This document shows positions 1 to 7,088 of a stretch of DNA of 7,115 bases, piece after piece. The translations under genes and the position numbers were made by a program. The DNA comes from an uncultured Bacteroidales bacterium (lineage in GTDB: Bacteria > Bacteroidota > Bacteroidia > Bacteroidales > UBA932), in the NCBI GenBank assembly GCA_900317065.1, contig ONFK01000081.1:1-7115 (forward strand), written 5' to 3'. Within the stretch, counting starts at the first letter, position 1. Each line of letters opens with the position of its first letter. The notes under the pieces were generated by a model. It worked only from the letters and a program-made list of their open reading frames with translations. It was not told the origin of the DNA and did no database searches.

Positions 1-627
1 TTCGACTATGTCCGTTTCCCGGACAAGATGATCAGCATCGACGATCAGATGGATTACAAAAACCGTTACGGGGAAAGCAAGGTGCAGGCCATCCAGAATT
101 TCGTCCGTTATGCCTGCGATGAACTCCATCAGCTGGGAGTCTATGTTTCGATAGACGTGTTCGGAGAATCGGCGAATCCCGGATACACGACCGCTTACGG
201 ACAGTACTGGCCGGCTATTTCGACTATCGCCGACGTAATCTGCGCAATGCCTTATCCTGATCATTTCGCCGATCACTATTACGGAATCTCGAAACCGTGG
301 AATCATCCATACGAAATAATGAAGGCCTGGGGAAAAAGGGTACAGGGCAGACAGGCGGTCACTGCAAGTCCCGCAGTGGTCCGTACCTGGATACAGGCTT
401 ACCACGTGATGCGCTGGGTCGACAGGAACGGCCTGGACAATTCACCCAATTACATCGAAAGGGAGATACGCGGACTCTACGATTCAGGACTCACCGGCGG
501 CTACAGCACATGGCTCGCATCCGGCAACATCTCCGTCTACCGTTCGCAGAAAGCGGCGTATCAACTCGACTATCCCTCTCTTCCTCCCATTGACAGCTTG
601 AACACATTCATAACTCCCGCAATATGA
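1..627 (+). CDS. Putative glycoside hydrolase, DUF4015 type (5'-truncated)
   Basis: This frame is open from the first base of the window, so the true start lies upstream; 208 C-terminal residues are visible. The fragment begins with FDYVRFP, and later shows GVYVSIDVFGE (46-56), a D-V-I-C-A-M-P-Y-P stretch (78-86), a Tyr/His-rich segment and TWIQAY (129-134). This order matches the (beta/alpha)8-like putative glycosyl hydrolase domain formerly called DUF4015 (PF13200), in which acidic residues at the strand ends (here D2, D52, E56) would be candidate catalytic residues. Substrate is unknown for this domain type. The missing N-terminus probably carries a signal peptide. Its TGA stop overlaps the ATG of the GH88 gene (ATGA), so it is likely the upstream member of the same operon. 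Family call is fairly firm; function is inferred only from family and neighbours. Confidence 0.8.
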   Translation, partial: FDYVRFPDKMISIDDQMDYKNRYGESKVQAIQNFVRYACDELHQLGVYVSIDVFGESANPGYTTAYGQYWPAISTIADVICAMPYPDHFADHYYGISKPWNHPYEIMKAWGKRVQGRQAVTASPAVVRTWIQAYHVMRWVDRNGLDNSPNYIEREIRGLYDSGLTGGYSTWLASGNISVYRSQKAAYQLDYPSLPPIDSLNTFITPAI

Positions 628-1790
628 AAAGAATTACCCTGATCCTCGGTATCGTCTCGATTATGGCATCCTCCTGTGCAAAAGAATCCATGAATTCCAT
701 TGCCGACCGGGTCTTCGACCTTGCAAGACATCAGCTCACTCTTTTGGACAGCAATCTGCAGCATGGGCAGATGCCAAAGAGCGTTGAAGGCGACTCTCTG
801 GTGACATCCGACATCAAATGGTGGTGCAGCGGTTTCTATCCGGGAAGCCTTTGCCTTACAGCATTGCGCACTCATGACCTGCAAGTGGCCGCTCTTGCCG
901 ACAAATATACTCACTATCTGGACACCCTCGTCCGTGCAAAGAATTCACATGACATAGGCTTCATGCTGAACTGCAGCTTCGGCAATCATCTGCTCCTGTT
1001 TCCGGAGCAGGCCGCCGCAGATTCAGTCGTTCTGCGGGAAGGAGCGGACAAACTCGCCGCGCGTTTCTCTCCCGTCACGGGCACGACTCGCAGCTGGGAT
1101 CACGGAAAATGGAAATTCCCTGTCATCATAGACAACATGATGAATCTGGAACTGCTGATGAAATTCGGCACGCCCGAGCAGCGGGAGATGGCCGTCAGCC
1201 ACGCCGACAGGACCATTGCAAACCACTTCCGCGACGATTATACCACATGGCATGTGGTGGATTACGACCCGGAGACCGGCGCCGTCATAAAAAAGCAGAC
1301 ACATCAGGGTTATTCCGACGATTCAGCGTGGAGCAGGGGACAGGCCTGGGGTCTGTACGGATACACGATGATGTCCGAACAATGCGCAGAAAAGGGCTAC
1401 GCCGAGGCTGCCGCCCGGTTCAAGGCTCAGGCGGAGAATATTGCGGAGATGCTTCTGCAGCGCCTCCCGGAAGACGGTATTCCGGCATGGGACTTTGACG
1501 CACCCGGGCCCGCCCTCAAGGATGCTTCCGCCGGGGCCATCATGGCATCGGCATTTGTCCGGCTTGCCACAATCACGGACGGAAAGCTCGCCGGCCGCTG
1601 CATGTCAATGGCGAAGAAACAGTTACGCACCCTGGCTTCTCCCGAATATCTCTGCGAGAAGGGAGAATGCTACGGATTCATACTCAAGCACAGCGTAGGC
1701 AACATGCCCAAGAACGGAGAGGTGGATGTGCCGCTTACCTATGCCGACTACTACTTCCTCGAAGCACTTATGCGCATAAGCGAGAAATGA
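624..1790 (+). CDS. GH88 unsaturated glucuronyl hydrolase, lipoprotein
   Basis: Predicted to remove the 4,5-unsaturated uronic acid left at the non-reducing end of oligosaccharides by a polysaccharide lyase, through vinyl-ether hydration as known for GH88. The 388-residue protein has the usual family length. The N-terminus is a lipoprotein signal (basic start, hydrophobic run, ASSC with Cys18), and the K-E at +3/+4 after the Cys could be a surface-export signal, which is unproven. Family landmarks are HDIGFML (109-115) with D110 and the IIDNMMNLELL segment (168-178) with D170, the positions of the two catalytic Asp residues. Others are TWHVVDYDPETG (208-219), QGYSDDSAWSRGQAW (228-242), IPAWDFDAP (286-294) and DVPLTYADYYFLEAL (368-382). 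The start at 624 gives the signal peptide directly and overlaps the upstream stop by ATGA. The downstream lyase gene overlaps its stop in the same way, linking product and substrate. Chondroitin/heparin versus gellan-type preference cannot be decided by eye. A GH105 assignment is less likely, given the DDSAWSRGQAW and HVVDYDPETG blocks. Confidence 0.93.
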   Translation: MKRITLILGIVSIMASSCAKESMNSIADRVFDLARHQLTLLDSNLQHGQMPKSVEGDSLVTSDIKWWCSGFYPGSLCLTALRTHDLQVAALADKYTHYLDTLVRAKNSHDIGFMLNCSFGNHLLLFPEQAAADSVVLREGADKLAARFSPVTGTTRSWDHGKWKFPVIIDNMMNLELLMKFGTPEQREMAVSHADRTIANHFRDDYTTWHVVDYDPETGAVIKKQTHQGYSDDSAWSRGQAWGLYGYTMMSEQCAEKGYAEAAARFKAQAENIAEMLLQRLPEDGIPAWDFDAPGPALKDASAGAIMASAFVRLATITDGKLAGRCMSMAKKQLRTLASPEYLCEKGECYGFILKHSVGNMPKNGEVDVPLTYADYYFLEALMRISEK

Positions 1791-3595
1791 AACTCCGGAT
1801 CCTGATCGCGGCGTTGATTCTGATTCCGTCCGCAGTTCTTGCATATCCACAGCCATGCGCCCATCCCCGCCTGCTGTTGAAGGCGGGAGAGGAAGAGCAG
1901 GTCCGGCAGGCGATTGCAACTCAGCCGATTCTGGCAGAGGCCGACAGCGCTATCCTCGCGTACTGCGACCGGACTCTGAACAAAGCGCCTCATCCGCGCA
2001 GAATGGCCGGGTTCAGGATAGAACGTATGCAGGTCCCCCTGCAGCGGATTTTCTATCTCTCCTACGCCTACAGGGTGCACGGCGACAGGCGCTATGCCGA
2101 GCGTGCGATAGTGGAAATGCTGAATGCGGCGGAGTACGAAAACTGGAACCCCGGGCATTTCCTGGACGTGGCGGAAATCACAATGGGAATGGCCATCGGC
2201 TACGACTGGCTGTATGGCGAGATGACTCCGGAGCAGAGGGAAAAGGTGGCGGCCGCTATCAGGAAGAACGGATTCGACGCATCCAAAATCGACAAGGACG
2301 CATGGTTCTACACGGCCTTCCAGAACTGGAACCAGGTATGCAACGCCGGCCTCGTATTCGGCGCCATAGCTCTATGGGACGAATGCAAGGAAGACAGCCG
2401 GATGATTCTGGACAAGTGTTTCGGAAGCAATTACCTGACCCTTCGCGAAGGATATTCCAAGGAAGGGGCCTATGCCGAAGGATACAGCTACTGGGGCTAT
2501 GGGAGTTCTTTCCAGATATTGTTGATAGCCGCCCTCGAAAGCGCGTTCGGAAGCGATCTGGGCCTTATGGACGGATACGACAATTTCTTCCGGAGCGGCA
2601 GATTCATGCAGATGATGAACCGTCCCACAGGACTCTGTTTCGATTATGCGGACTGCGGCAGGGAGGCTTCCGCGGAGCACATGCTGGCATGGCTGGCGGT
2701 AAAGACGGGGGATGAATCCCTGCTTTATCCCGAGGTGCAGAAACTGCGCGGCAGCCACTTCAGCAGAATGGATATGCAACGCCTGCTGCCTTTCTTCCCG
2801 ATAAGCGCCAGGAACATAGACTTTTCCAATCTCAAGGTGCCGGAAGGCAGATTCTTCTCCACAGGAGGACTTACACCTCTTTATATTTACCGCAGCGGAT
2901 GGGAGAGCAGGGACGACAGCTACCTCGGCATCAAGGCCGGCATAATCTCTTCCAACCATTCCCATTGCGACGTAGGTTCCTTCGTCTTCGACGCGGACGG
3001 AATCACCTGGGCGGACGATCTGGGCTCGCAGTCGTACCTCTCGCTCGAATCGAAGGGCGTCGATCTCTGGAACCGCTGGCAGAACAGCAGCAGATACGAC
3101 GTGTTCCGCATAGGTCCGTTCTCGCACAACATCATCACGGTGAACGGGCACAGGCCGGACGTTTATCAGTATATCGATTTCTCAAGGACCTGGTGCGAAG
3201 ATGCCAGGAAAGGCGCGAAAATGAACCTCAAGATGCTCTACTGGGAAGATCTGAAGGAGTACAGGAGGGCCGTCTGGCTGGAAGGCGAGGATGACGCGGT
3301 GCTCAGGATCAAGGATGAACTCCGGGCGGGTGACCATCCGGCTGAAGTGCGGTGGAATCTCTGCACCACGGCACAGGCCGGGATAGTGGACGAAAGCAGT
3401 ATCCGGCTGTATGCGGACGGCCATAAAAGGCTGTTGACCCTGGAAGGATGCAAGGGCAAGGCCGGTATATGGTCGGCGCAGCCGGGCACGGACATAGACT
3501 ACCCCAATCCGGACAACGTCCTGGTCGGGTTTACCGTGAGGCTCGAGGCAGGGGAGAGTGCAATTATGAACGTCAGTCTGAAAAAGATAAAATGA
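1787..3595 (+). CDS. Heparinase II/III-family polysaccharide lyase, secreted
   Basis: Predicted periplasmic lyase that cleaves uronic-acid-containing polysaccharide by beta-elimination, giving unsaturated ends for the adjacent GH88 enzyme. From the ATG at 1787 it has 602 residues. This start overlaps the GH88 stop (ATGA) and yields a type I signal peptide (hydrophobic 5-18, probable cleavage at AVLA|Y, 19/20), whereas the longer open frame from 1667 would bury that signal. Residues ~25-330 are the alpha/alpha-toroid part, with HFLDVAE (124-130), FQNWNQVCNAG (178-188) and EGYSYWGYGSSFQ (231-243), the latter holding the candidate catalytic Tyr. The C-terminal beta-sandwich carries NHSHCDVGSFVFDADGITW (390-408), with H391, H393 and D395, and a His-Asn pair at 447-448; such His/Asp residues bind metal or act in catalysis in PL12/PL21 relatives. 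The neutralising residue near 180-182 is Asn rather than His. The exact PL family is not assignable by eye. Confidence 0.88.
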   Translation: MKLRILIAALILIPSAVLAYPQPCAHPRLLLKAGEEEQVRQAIATQPILAEADSAILAYCDRTLNKAPHPRRMAGFRIERMQVPLQRIFYLSYAYRVHGDRRYAERAIVEMLNAAEYENWNPGHFLDVAEITMGMAIGYDWLYGEMTPEQREKVAAAIRKNGFDASKIDKDAWFYTAFQNWNQVCNAGLVFGAIALWDECKEDSRMILDKCFGSNYLTLREGYSKEGAYAEGYSYWGYGSSFQILLIAALESAFGSDLGLMDGYDNFFRSGRFMQMMNRPTGLCFDYADCGREASAEHMLAWLAVKTGDESLLYPEVQKLRGSHFSRMDMQRLLPFFPISARNIDFSNLKVPEGRFFSTGGLTPLYIYRSGWESRDDSYLGIKAGIISSNHSHCDVGSFVFDADGITWADDLGSQSYLSLESKGVDLWNRWQNSSRYDVFRIGPFSHNIITVNGHRPDVYQYIDFSRTWCEDARKGAKMNLKMLYWEDLKEYRRAVWLEGEDDAVLRIKDELRAGDHPAEVRWNLCTTAQAGIVDESSIRLYADGHKRLLTLEGCKGKAGIWSAQPGTDIDYPNPDNVLVGFTVRLEAGESAIMNVSLKKIK

Positions 3596-4353
3596 TGGCC
3601 TACAGCGAGAAAGAGAAAGAATTGTTCGCCAGGACAGGGCTTCTGCTCGGCCCGGAAGCGATGGAAAAGATGTCTTCCGCAAGAGTGATAGTCTTCGGCA
3701 TCGGAGGAGTCGGAAGTTGGTGTGCGGAATCGCTGGTGCGTTCCGGCATTCGGCATCTGACCATCGTGGATGCCGATACCGTAAGCGCCTCCAATGTCAA
3801 CCGGCAACTGATGGCGACATCCGCAACCATAGGCGGAATAAAGACGGAGGTGATGCTCCGCCGGCTGCTGGAAATCAATCCGGAGGCGGATATCATAGCC
3901 CGCAACGAGGTCTATACCGAAGAAAGCGCGTCCGCCTTCGACCTCGACAGCTACGACTATGTGGTCGACTGCATAGATTCGCTGAAGGACAAACAGACCC
4001 TGATACTCAATGCAGCCGCCTCCAGGGCCGTTTTCTTCTCTTCCATGGGATCCGCCCTGAAGACGGATCCTACAAAGATCCGCGTAGCTGAATTCTGGAA
4101 TGTCCGAGGATGTCCCCTGGGCTCCATGCTTCGCAAGCGCCTCCGTCAGAAAGGCACTCTTCCCGCAAAGAAGTTCCTGTGCGTATATGACGAAGAAGTG
4201 CTGCCGAACCGGGGCGAGGCGCCTTCGCCAGAGGCGGATCCGGGGCTTTTCAGAAAAGCGCAGGTAAACGGTACGCTCGCACATATTACCGGTATTTTCG
4301 GCCTGACCCTGGCAGGCCTTGTCGTTCAGGATATAATCAATCAACATGACTAG
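3592..4353 (+). CDS. tcdA: tRNA threonylcarbamoyladenosine dehydratase (TcdA/CsdL, ThiF/E1-like)
   Basis: Cytoplasmic ATP-dependent enzyme that dehydrates t6A37 of ANN-decoding tRNAs to the cyclic form ct6A. The 253-residue protein has the E1/ThiF Rossmann nucleotide-binding loop GIGGVGS (36-42), the acidic D60/D62 after it, the NRQ triad (70-72) that handles ATP in this superfamily, and VVDCIDSLKDK (124-134), which is characteristic of TcdA rather than MoeB or ThiF. DPTKIRV and the CPLGSMLRKRLR stretch also match TcdA. There are no CxxC zinc pairs and no rhodanese domain, which argues against MoeB/ThiF/MoeZ. No signal peptide. Two adjacent ATGs (3592 and 3595) are possible starts; 3592 is preferred because it repeats the ATGA overlap seen upstream. 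The position is odd: a tRNA-modification gene lies between a lyase and a rhamnosidase gene, overlapping both, so it is probably co-transcribed with them. Confidence 0.92.
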   Translation: MMAYSEKEKELFARTGLLLGPEAMEKMSSARVIVFGIGGVGSWCAESLVRSGIRHLTIVDADTVSASNVNRQLMATSATIGGIKTEVMLRRLLEINPEADIIARNEVYTEESASAFDLDSYDYVVDCIDSLKDKQTLILNAAASRAVFFSSMGSALKTDPTKIRVAEFWNVRGCPLGSMLRKRLRQKGTLPAKKFLCVYDEEVLPNRGEAPSPEADPGLFRKAQVNGTLAHITGIFGLTLAGLVVQDIINQHD

Positions 4354-6694
4354 ATACTTGAAAATCGTCTTTATCGCAGCCGCGCAACTCGCAGTGCTTT
4401 CCGCGTGCGGCACGGCGAATCCGGAAGATCAGGTCCGGGACATTGAGAACTGGCAGGCAGAATGGATCGGCGCCCCTTGGGAAGGGGAGAGCTTCGTTCC
4501 GGAAGCGGAGCATCCTACGCCTGAATTCCGCAAAATCATCGAAGCACCCAAAGGCATACGCAAGGCGACCGCTTACATCTGCGGGCTCGGAATGTTCGAG
4601 ATGTACATCAACGGCAAGCGCGTCGGCGAGGATTTCTACTCGCCCAACGAGACGATGTACGGCATTCGCGAGGAAGGATACAAGTATGGCATCAAGGTGG
4701 ATGAGCACAGTTTCAAGTATTTCCGCGTGATGTATCTCGCATACGATGTGACATCCCTTCTCCGCAAAGGGGAGAACAGCGTGAACGTGACCGTAGGCAA
4801 CGGCTGGTATTCCGTTTTCCGCAAGGGATGGATCAGTCCCTTCGGCACCCCGCGCCTGATTTGCCAGATGGAACTTGAGATGTCTGACGGAAGCACCCGG
4901 ACCGTTTGCACGGACGAAAGCTGGGAGGTGCGCAGGAGCCCGATATTGTGGAACCACATCTACACTGGCGAAGTGTACGACGCGCGCCTCGAGAGCGGCG
5001 GCGAATGGCTGCAGGCAGTTCGCAGGGAGCCTCTGATGGGCTCCCTCGAGCGTCAACGCGGCCTGGAGGATAGGATCATGGAAGTCCTCTATCCGGTGAG
5101 CATTTCGAAGAATGAGGACGGCAGCTGGACGGTGGATTTCGGCGACTATGTCACAGGACGCGTGCATCTTTACGGCATCAAGGCAGACGCCGGCACCGAG
5201 ATTGTCCTGGAGCACCCTCTGCCACAGGAAGAAGGCGAAAAGAACTGGGTGAAACGCAGTTGGAACGGAGATTACAAGTATATCTGCAAAGGCGGCGGGA
5301 AAGAGAGCTATGCGCCTTCGTTCAACTGGTATTCCTTCGATAAAGTAGTAGTCAGGGGATGGCCCGGGGAACTGAAGGCTTCCAACCTGAAGGCGGAGGC
5401 AATCTACACGAATATCCGTACTACCGGGCATTTCGACTGTTCCAATCCTATGTTCGCAAAGATAAACCGTCTGTTCTGGAGGGCCCAGACCGACAATATG
5501 CACATGGGAGTCGCCACCGACTGTCCTCACCGCGAGAAGGGTCCGTATACCGGTGACGGACAGGTGTCCTGCGTCGCGGTAATGCACAATTTCGATGCCG
5601 ACTACTTCTACAGGAAGTGGCTCAGGGACATGTCGGACTGCCAGGACCCTGTCACGGGTTATGTTCCGAACGGGGCGCCCTGGCATCCCGGCTGCGGAGG
5701 CGGGGTCGCCTGGGGCGCGGCAATGTGCATCATCCCCTGGGAACACTACGTGCACTACGGCGACATCTCCGTCCTTCAGGAGCACTACGATGCGATGAAA
5801 GGCCAGCTTCGCTTTATGGAGAGCTGGCGCACGGAGGATGGCATCATGAACATGCAGATGCCTCGCGATGCCGAGAAAGCCGTTTATTGGATGAATCTTG
5901 GGGAATGGTGTCCGGCATATGGATTCCCCGACGACAAGCTGGTACACACCTACTTCCTCTGGAAATGCGCAAAATATACCGCCAACGCGTCCCTCGCACT
6001 CGGCAAGACGGAAGAAGCCGCCCGGTTCAATGCCCTGGCGGACGATGTTGCGGCGGCATTCCACAAGGTGTTCTACGATCCTGAGACAAAGTCCTACGGC
6101 TACAACAACGGCTCCAATATCTTCGCACTCCATATGGGAGTTCCCGAGGAATGCAAGGCGGATGTAGTGGAATCCCTGAAAAAGGAAATCACCGGGAACG
6201 GAGGACATCTCAATACAGGCATATTCGGTACGCAGATCTTCTTTGACGTGCTTTGCGAGAACGGCCTGCAGGAAATGGCCTACACTGCCATGTGCAAGAA
6301 AGACCAGCCAAGCTACGGCTGGTGGCTCGAGCAGGGAGCCAAGACCATGTGGGAATATTGGGACGGGACCAAATCCCGCAATCATCCAATGTTCGGCGGC
6401 GGCCTGACCTGGCTGTACACCCGCATTGCCGGTCTTCAGACAGATCCCGCCGAGCCCGGCTACAGGCACATTATCGTCCGTCCGACTCCCATGGGAGATC
6501 TGACCTGGGCTTCGTACGAGACGGAGACTCCTTCGGGCAAGGCTGCCGTGCGCTGGGATATCAGGAAGGGGAAGTTCATCCTCAAGGTCCGAGTACCGGA
6601 CGGTTCGCACGCATCGGTATATCTTCCCGGAAGCGATACTCCAAAGGAGGTCGGCCCGGGCTCGCATGCATTCAGGGCTATTCAGCCGCGGTAG
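4346..6694 (+). CDS. GH78 alpha-L-rhamnosidase, lipoprotein
   Basis: Predicted inverting exo-enzyme releasing alpha-L-rhamnose from oligosaccharides, anchored as a lipoprotein (LSAC lipobox, Cys21). The 782 residues show the GH78 order. An N-terminal beta-domain holds AEWIGAPW (38-45) and the carbohydrate-binding-like GLGMFEMYINGKRVGEDFYSP (80-100). A second beta-domain spans ~240-350 and an (alpha/alpha)6 barrel ~357-695. The C-terminal beta-domain starts near 700 (GYRHIIVRPTP). The catalytic signature is TDCPHREKGPYTGDGQ (391-406), where E397 is the likely general acid and D404 a substrate-binding acid. The second acid is E670 in TMWEYWDG, preceded by SYGWWLEQGA and followed by SRNHPMFGG. 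The GPY replaces the common LGW of the signature, suggesting a distinct GH78 subgroup. The start at 4346 gives the lipoprotein signal directly and overlaps tcdA by 8 bp. A GC-rich stem-loop begins at the stop codon. Family call is very secure; the exact aglycone is unknown. Confidence 0.95.
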   Translation: MTRYLKIVFIAAAQLAVLSACGTANPEDQVRDIENWQAEWIGAPWEGESFVPEAEHPTPEFRKIIEAPKGIRKATAYICGLGMFEMYINGKRVGEDFYSPNETMYGIREEGYKYGIKVDEHSFKYFRVMYLAYDVTSLLRKGENSVNVTVGNGWYSVFRKGWISPFGTPRLICQMELEMSDGSTRTVCTDESWEVRRSPILWNHIYTGEVYDARLESGGEWLQAVRREPLMGSLERQRGLEDRIMEVLYPVSISKNEDGSWTVDFGDYVTGRVHLYGIKADAGTEIVLEHPLPQEEGEKNWVKRSWNGDYKYICKGGGKESYAPSFNWYSFDKVVVRGWPGELKASNLKAEAIYTNIRTTGHFDCSNPMFAKINRLFWRAQTDNMHMGVATDCPHREKGPYTGDGQVSCVAVMHNFDADYFYRKWLRDMSDCQDPVTGYVPNGAPWHPGCGGGVAWGAAMCIIPWEHYVHYGDISVLQEHYDAMKGQLRFMESWRTEDGIMNMQMPRDAEKAVYWMNLGEWCPAYGFPDDKLVHTYFLWKCAKYTANASLALGKTEEAARFNALADDVAAAFHKVFYDPETKSYGYNNGSNIFALHMGVPEECKADVVESLKKEITGNGGHLNTGIFGTQIFFDVLCENGLQEMAYTAMCKKDQPSYGWWLEQGAKTMWEYWDGTKSRNHPMFGGGLTWLYTRIAGLQTDPAEPGYRHIIVRPTPMGDLTWASYETETPSGKAAVRWDIRKGKFILKVRVPDGSHASVYLPGSDTPKEVGPGSHAFRAIQPR

Positions 6695-6748
6695 CGCGGC
6701 AAAGGGCCGCCGTGCGCCGGGGGCGTCGCCCGGTCGGCATTGCCGCGC
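6694..6748 (+). repeat. GC-rich compound inverted repeat / stem-loop
   Basis: Perfect 9-bp outer arms GCGCGGCAA (6694-6702) and TTGCCGCGC (6740-6748) enclose a 4-bp stem GCCG/CGGC (6706-6709 with 6735-6738) and a 5-bp stem CCGGG/CCCGG (6717-6721 with 6729-6733), so one long imperfect hairpin can form. By count 46 of its 55 bases are G or C, far above the flanking genes. It starts on the last base of the rhamnosidase stop codon. No T-run follows, so it is not a classic intrinsic terminator. It could be an mRNA 3'-end stabiliser, an attenuating structure between the operon and the aldehyde dehydrogenase gene, or a dispersed palindromic element. The inverted repeat itself is directly visible; the role is inferred. 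Confidence 0.6.
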
Positions 6749-6782
6749 GGCTGGCACATGATTACAATATGCAAGAACAGAC

Positions 6783-7088
6783 ATGATAGACGAATACACC
6801 ATAAACAGGATTGCAGACAGTCAGAAGACCTTCTACAGGAGCGGAGCGACAAGAGACCTGAAGTTCCGCAGGGAAATGCTGCTCAAACTGCGCGACGGAC
6901 TCAAAAAATGGGAGCCGGCACTGCTGGAAGCCCTATGGAACGACCTCCACAAAAGCGCCGAAGAAGCATACATGACCGAAATCGGTCTCATATACGGCGA
7001 AATCGACGATGCCCTCAAGCATCTTGGGAAATGGGCACGCAGGCGCCGGGTATGCTCGCCGCTGACCGTCATGCCGTCCAAGTCGTAG
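6783..7088 (+). CDS. Class-3 NAD(P)-dependent aldehyde dehydrogenase, N-terminal fragment cut short
   Basis: The 101 residues match the N-terminus of class-3-type aldehyde dehydrogenases. Landmarks are a helical start with FRREMLLKLRDGLKKWEPAL (28-47), the hallmark DLHKSAEEAYMTEIG (54-68), GEIDDALKHLGKW (72-84), and then RRRV..PLTVMPSKS (87-101) leading into the conserved PSKS. Family members run to roughly 450-470 residues, so the cofactor-binding domain and the catalytic Cys and Glu are absent. After the PSKS comes TAG, and the remaining 27 bases do not read as the expected continuation in any + frame, so the gene is broken at or near this point rather than simply leaving the window. The full enzyme would oxidise aldehydes to acids; lactaldehyde from rhamnose catabolism is a possible but unsupported substrate. 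The ATG at 6783 lacks a Shine-Dalgarno motif, like the other starts here. It lies 88 bp after the operon and behind a hairpin, so it may be separately controlled. Confidence 0.8.
   Translation: MIDEYTINRIADSQKTFYRSGATRDLKFRREMLLKLRDGLKKWEPALLEALWNDLHKSAEEAYMTEIGLIYGEIDDALKHLGKWARRRRVCSPLTVMPSKS

Noticed and set aside
1667..1786. A 40-codon N-terminal extension of the lyase inside the GH88 gene
   Set aside because: It would place a charged, Arg-rich segment before a good signal peptide. The ATG at 1787 gives the signal peptide at the N-terminus and the ATGA overlap seen at other junctions.
3448..3591. A 48-codon N-terminal extension of tcdA inside the lyase gene
   Set aside because: The extra residues are out-of-frame lyase sequence with no TcdA similarity. 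The family starts close to the residues encoded from 3592.
4048..4070. Inverted repeat GGATCCG / CGGATCC inside tcdA
   Set aside because: Only 7-bp arms, lying within conserved coding sequence (G-S-A-L-K-T-D-P). Coding constraint and chance explain it, and there is no sign of an insertion site or terminator.
6740..6770. Possible promoter before the aldehyde dehydrogenase gene (TTG at 6740 and TACAAT at 6763)
   Set aside because: The match to the Bacteroidota TTTG / TAnnTTTG pattern is poor, and the upstream element lies inside the hairpin arm. Too weak to annotate.
6694..6782. Rho-independent terminator after the rhamnosidase gene
   Set aside because: The stem is strong, but no T-run follows either arm. 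It is reported as an inverted repeat rather than a terminator.
4337..6802. An 821-codon open frame on the minus strand opposite the rhamnosidase gene
   Set aside because: It is antisense to a clear GH78 gene with all catalytic motifs, and its translation is low-complexity in style with no recognisable domain. Long antisense frames are common opposite GC-rich genes.
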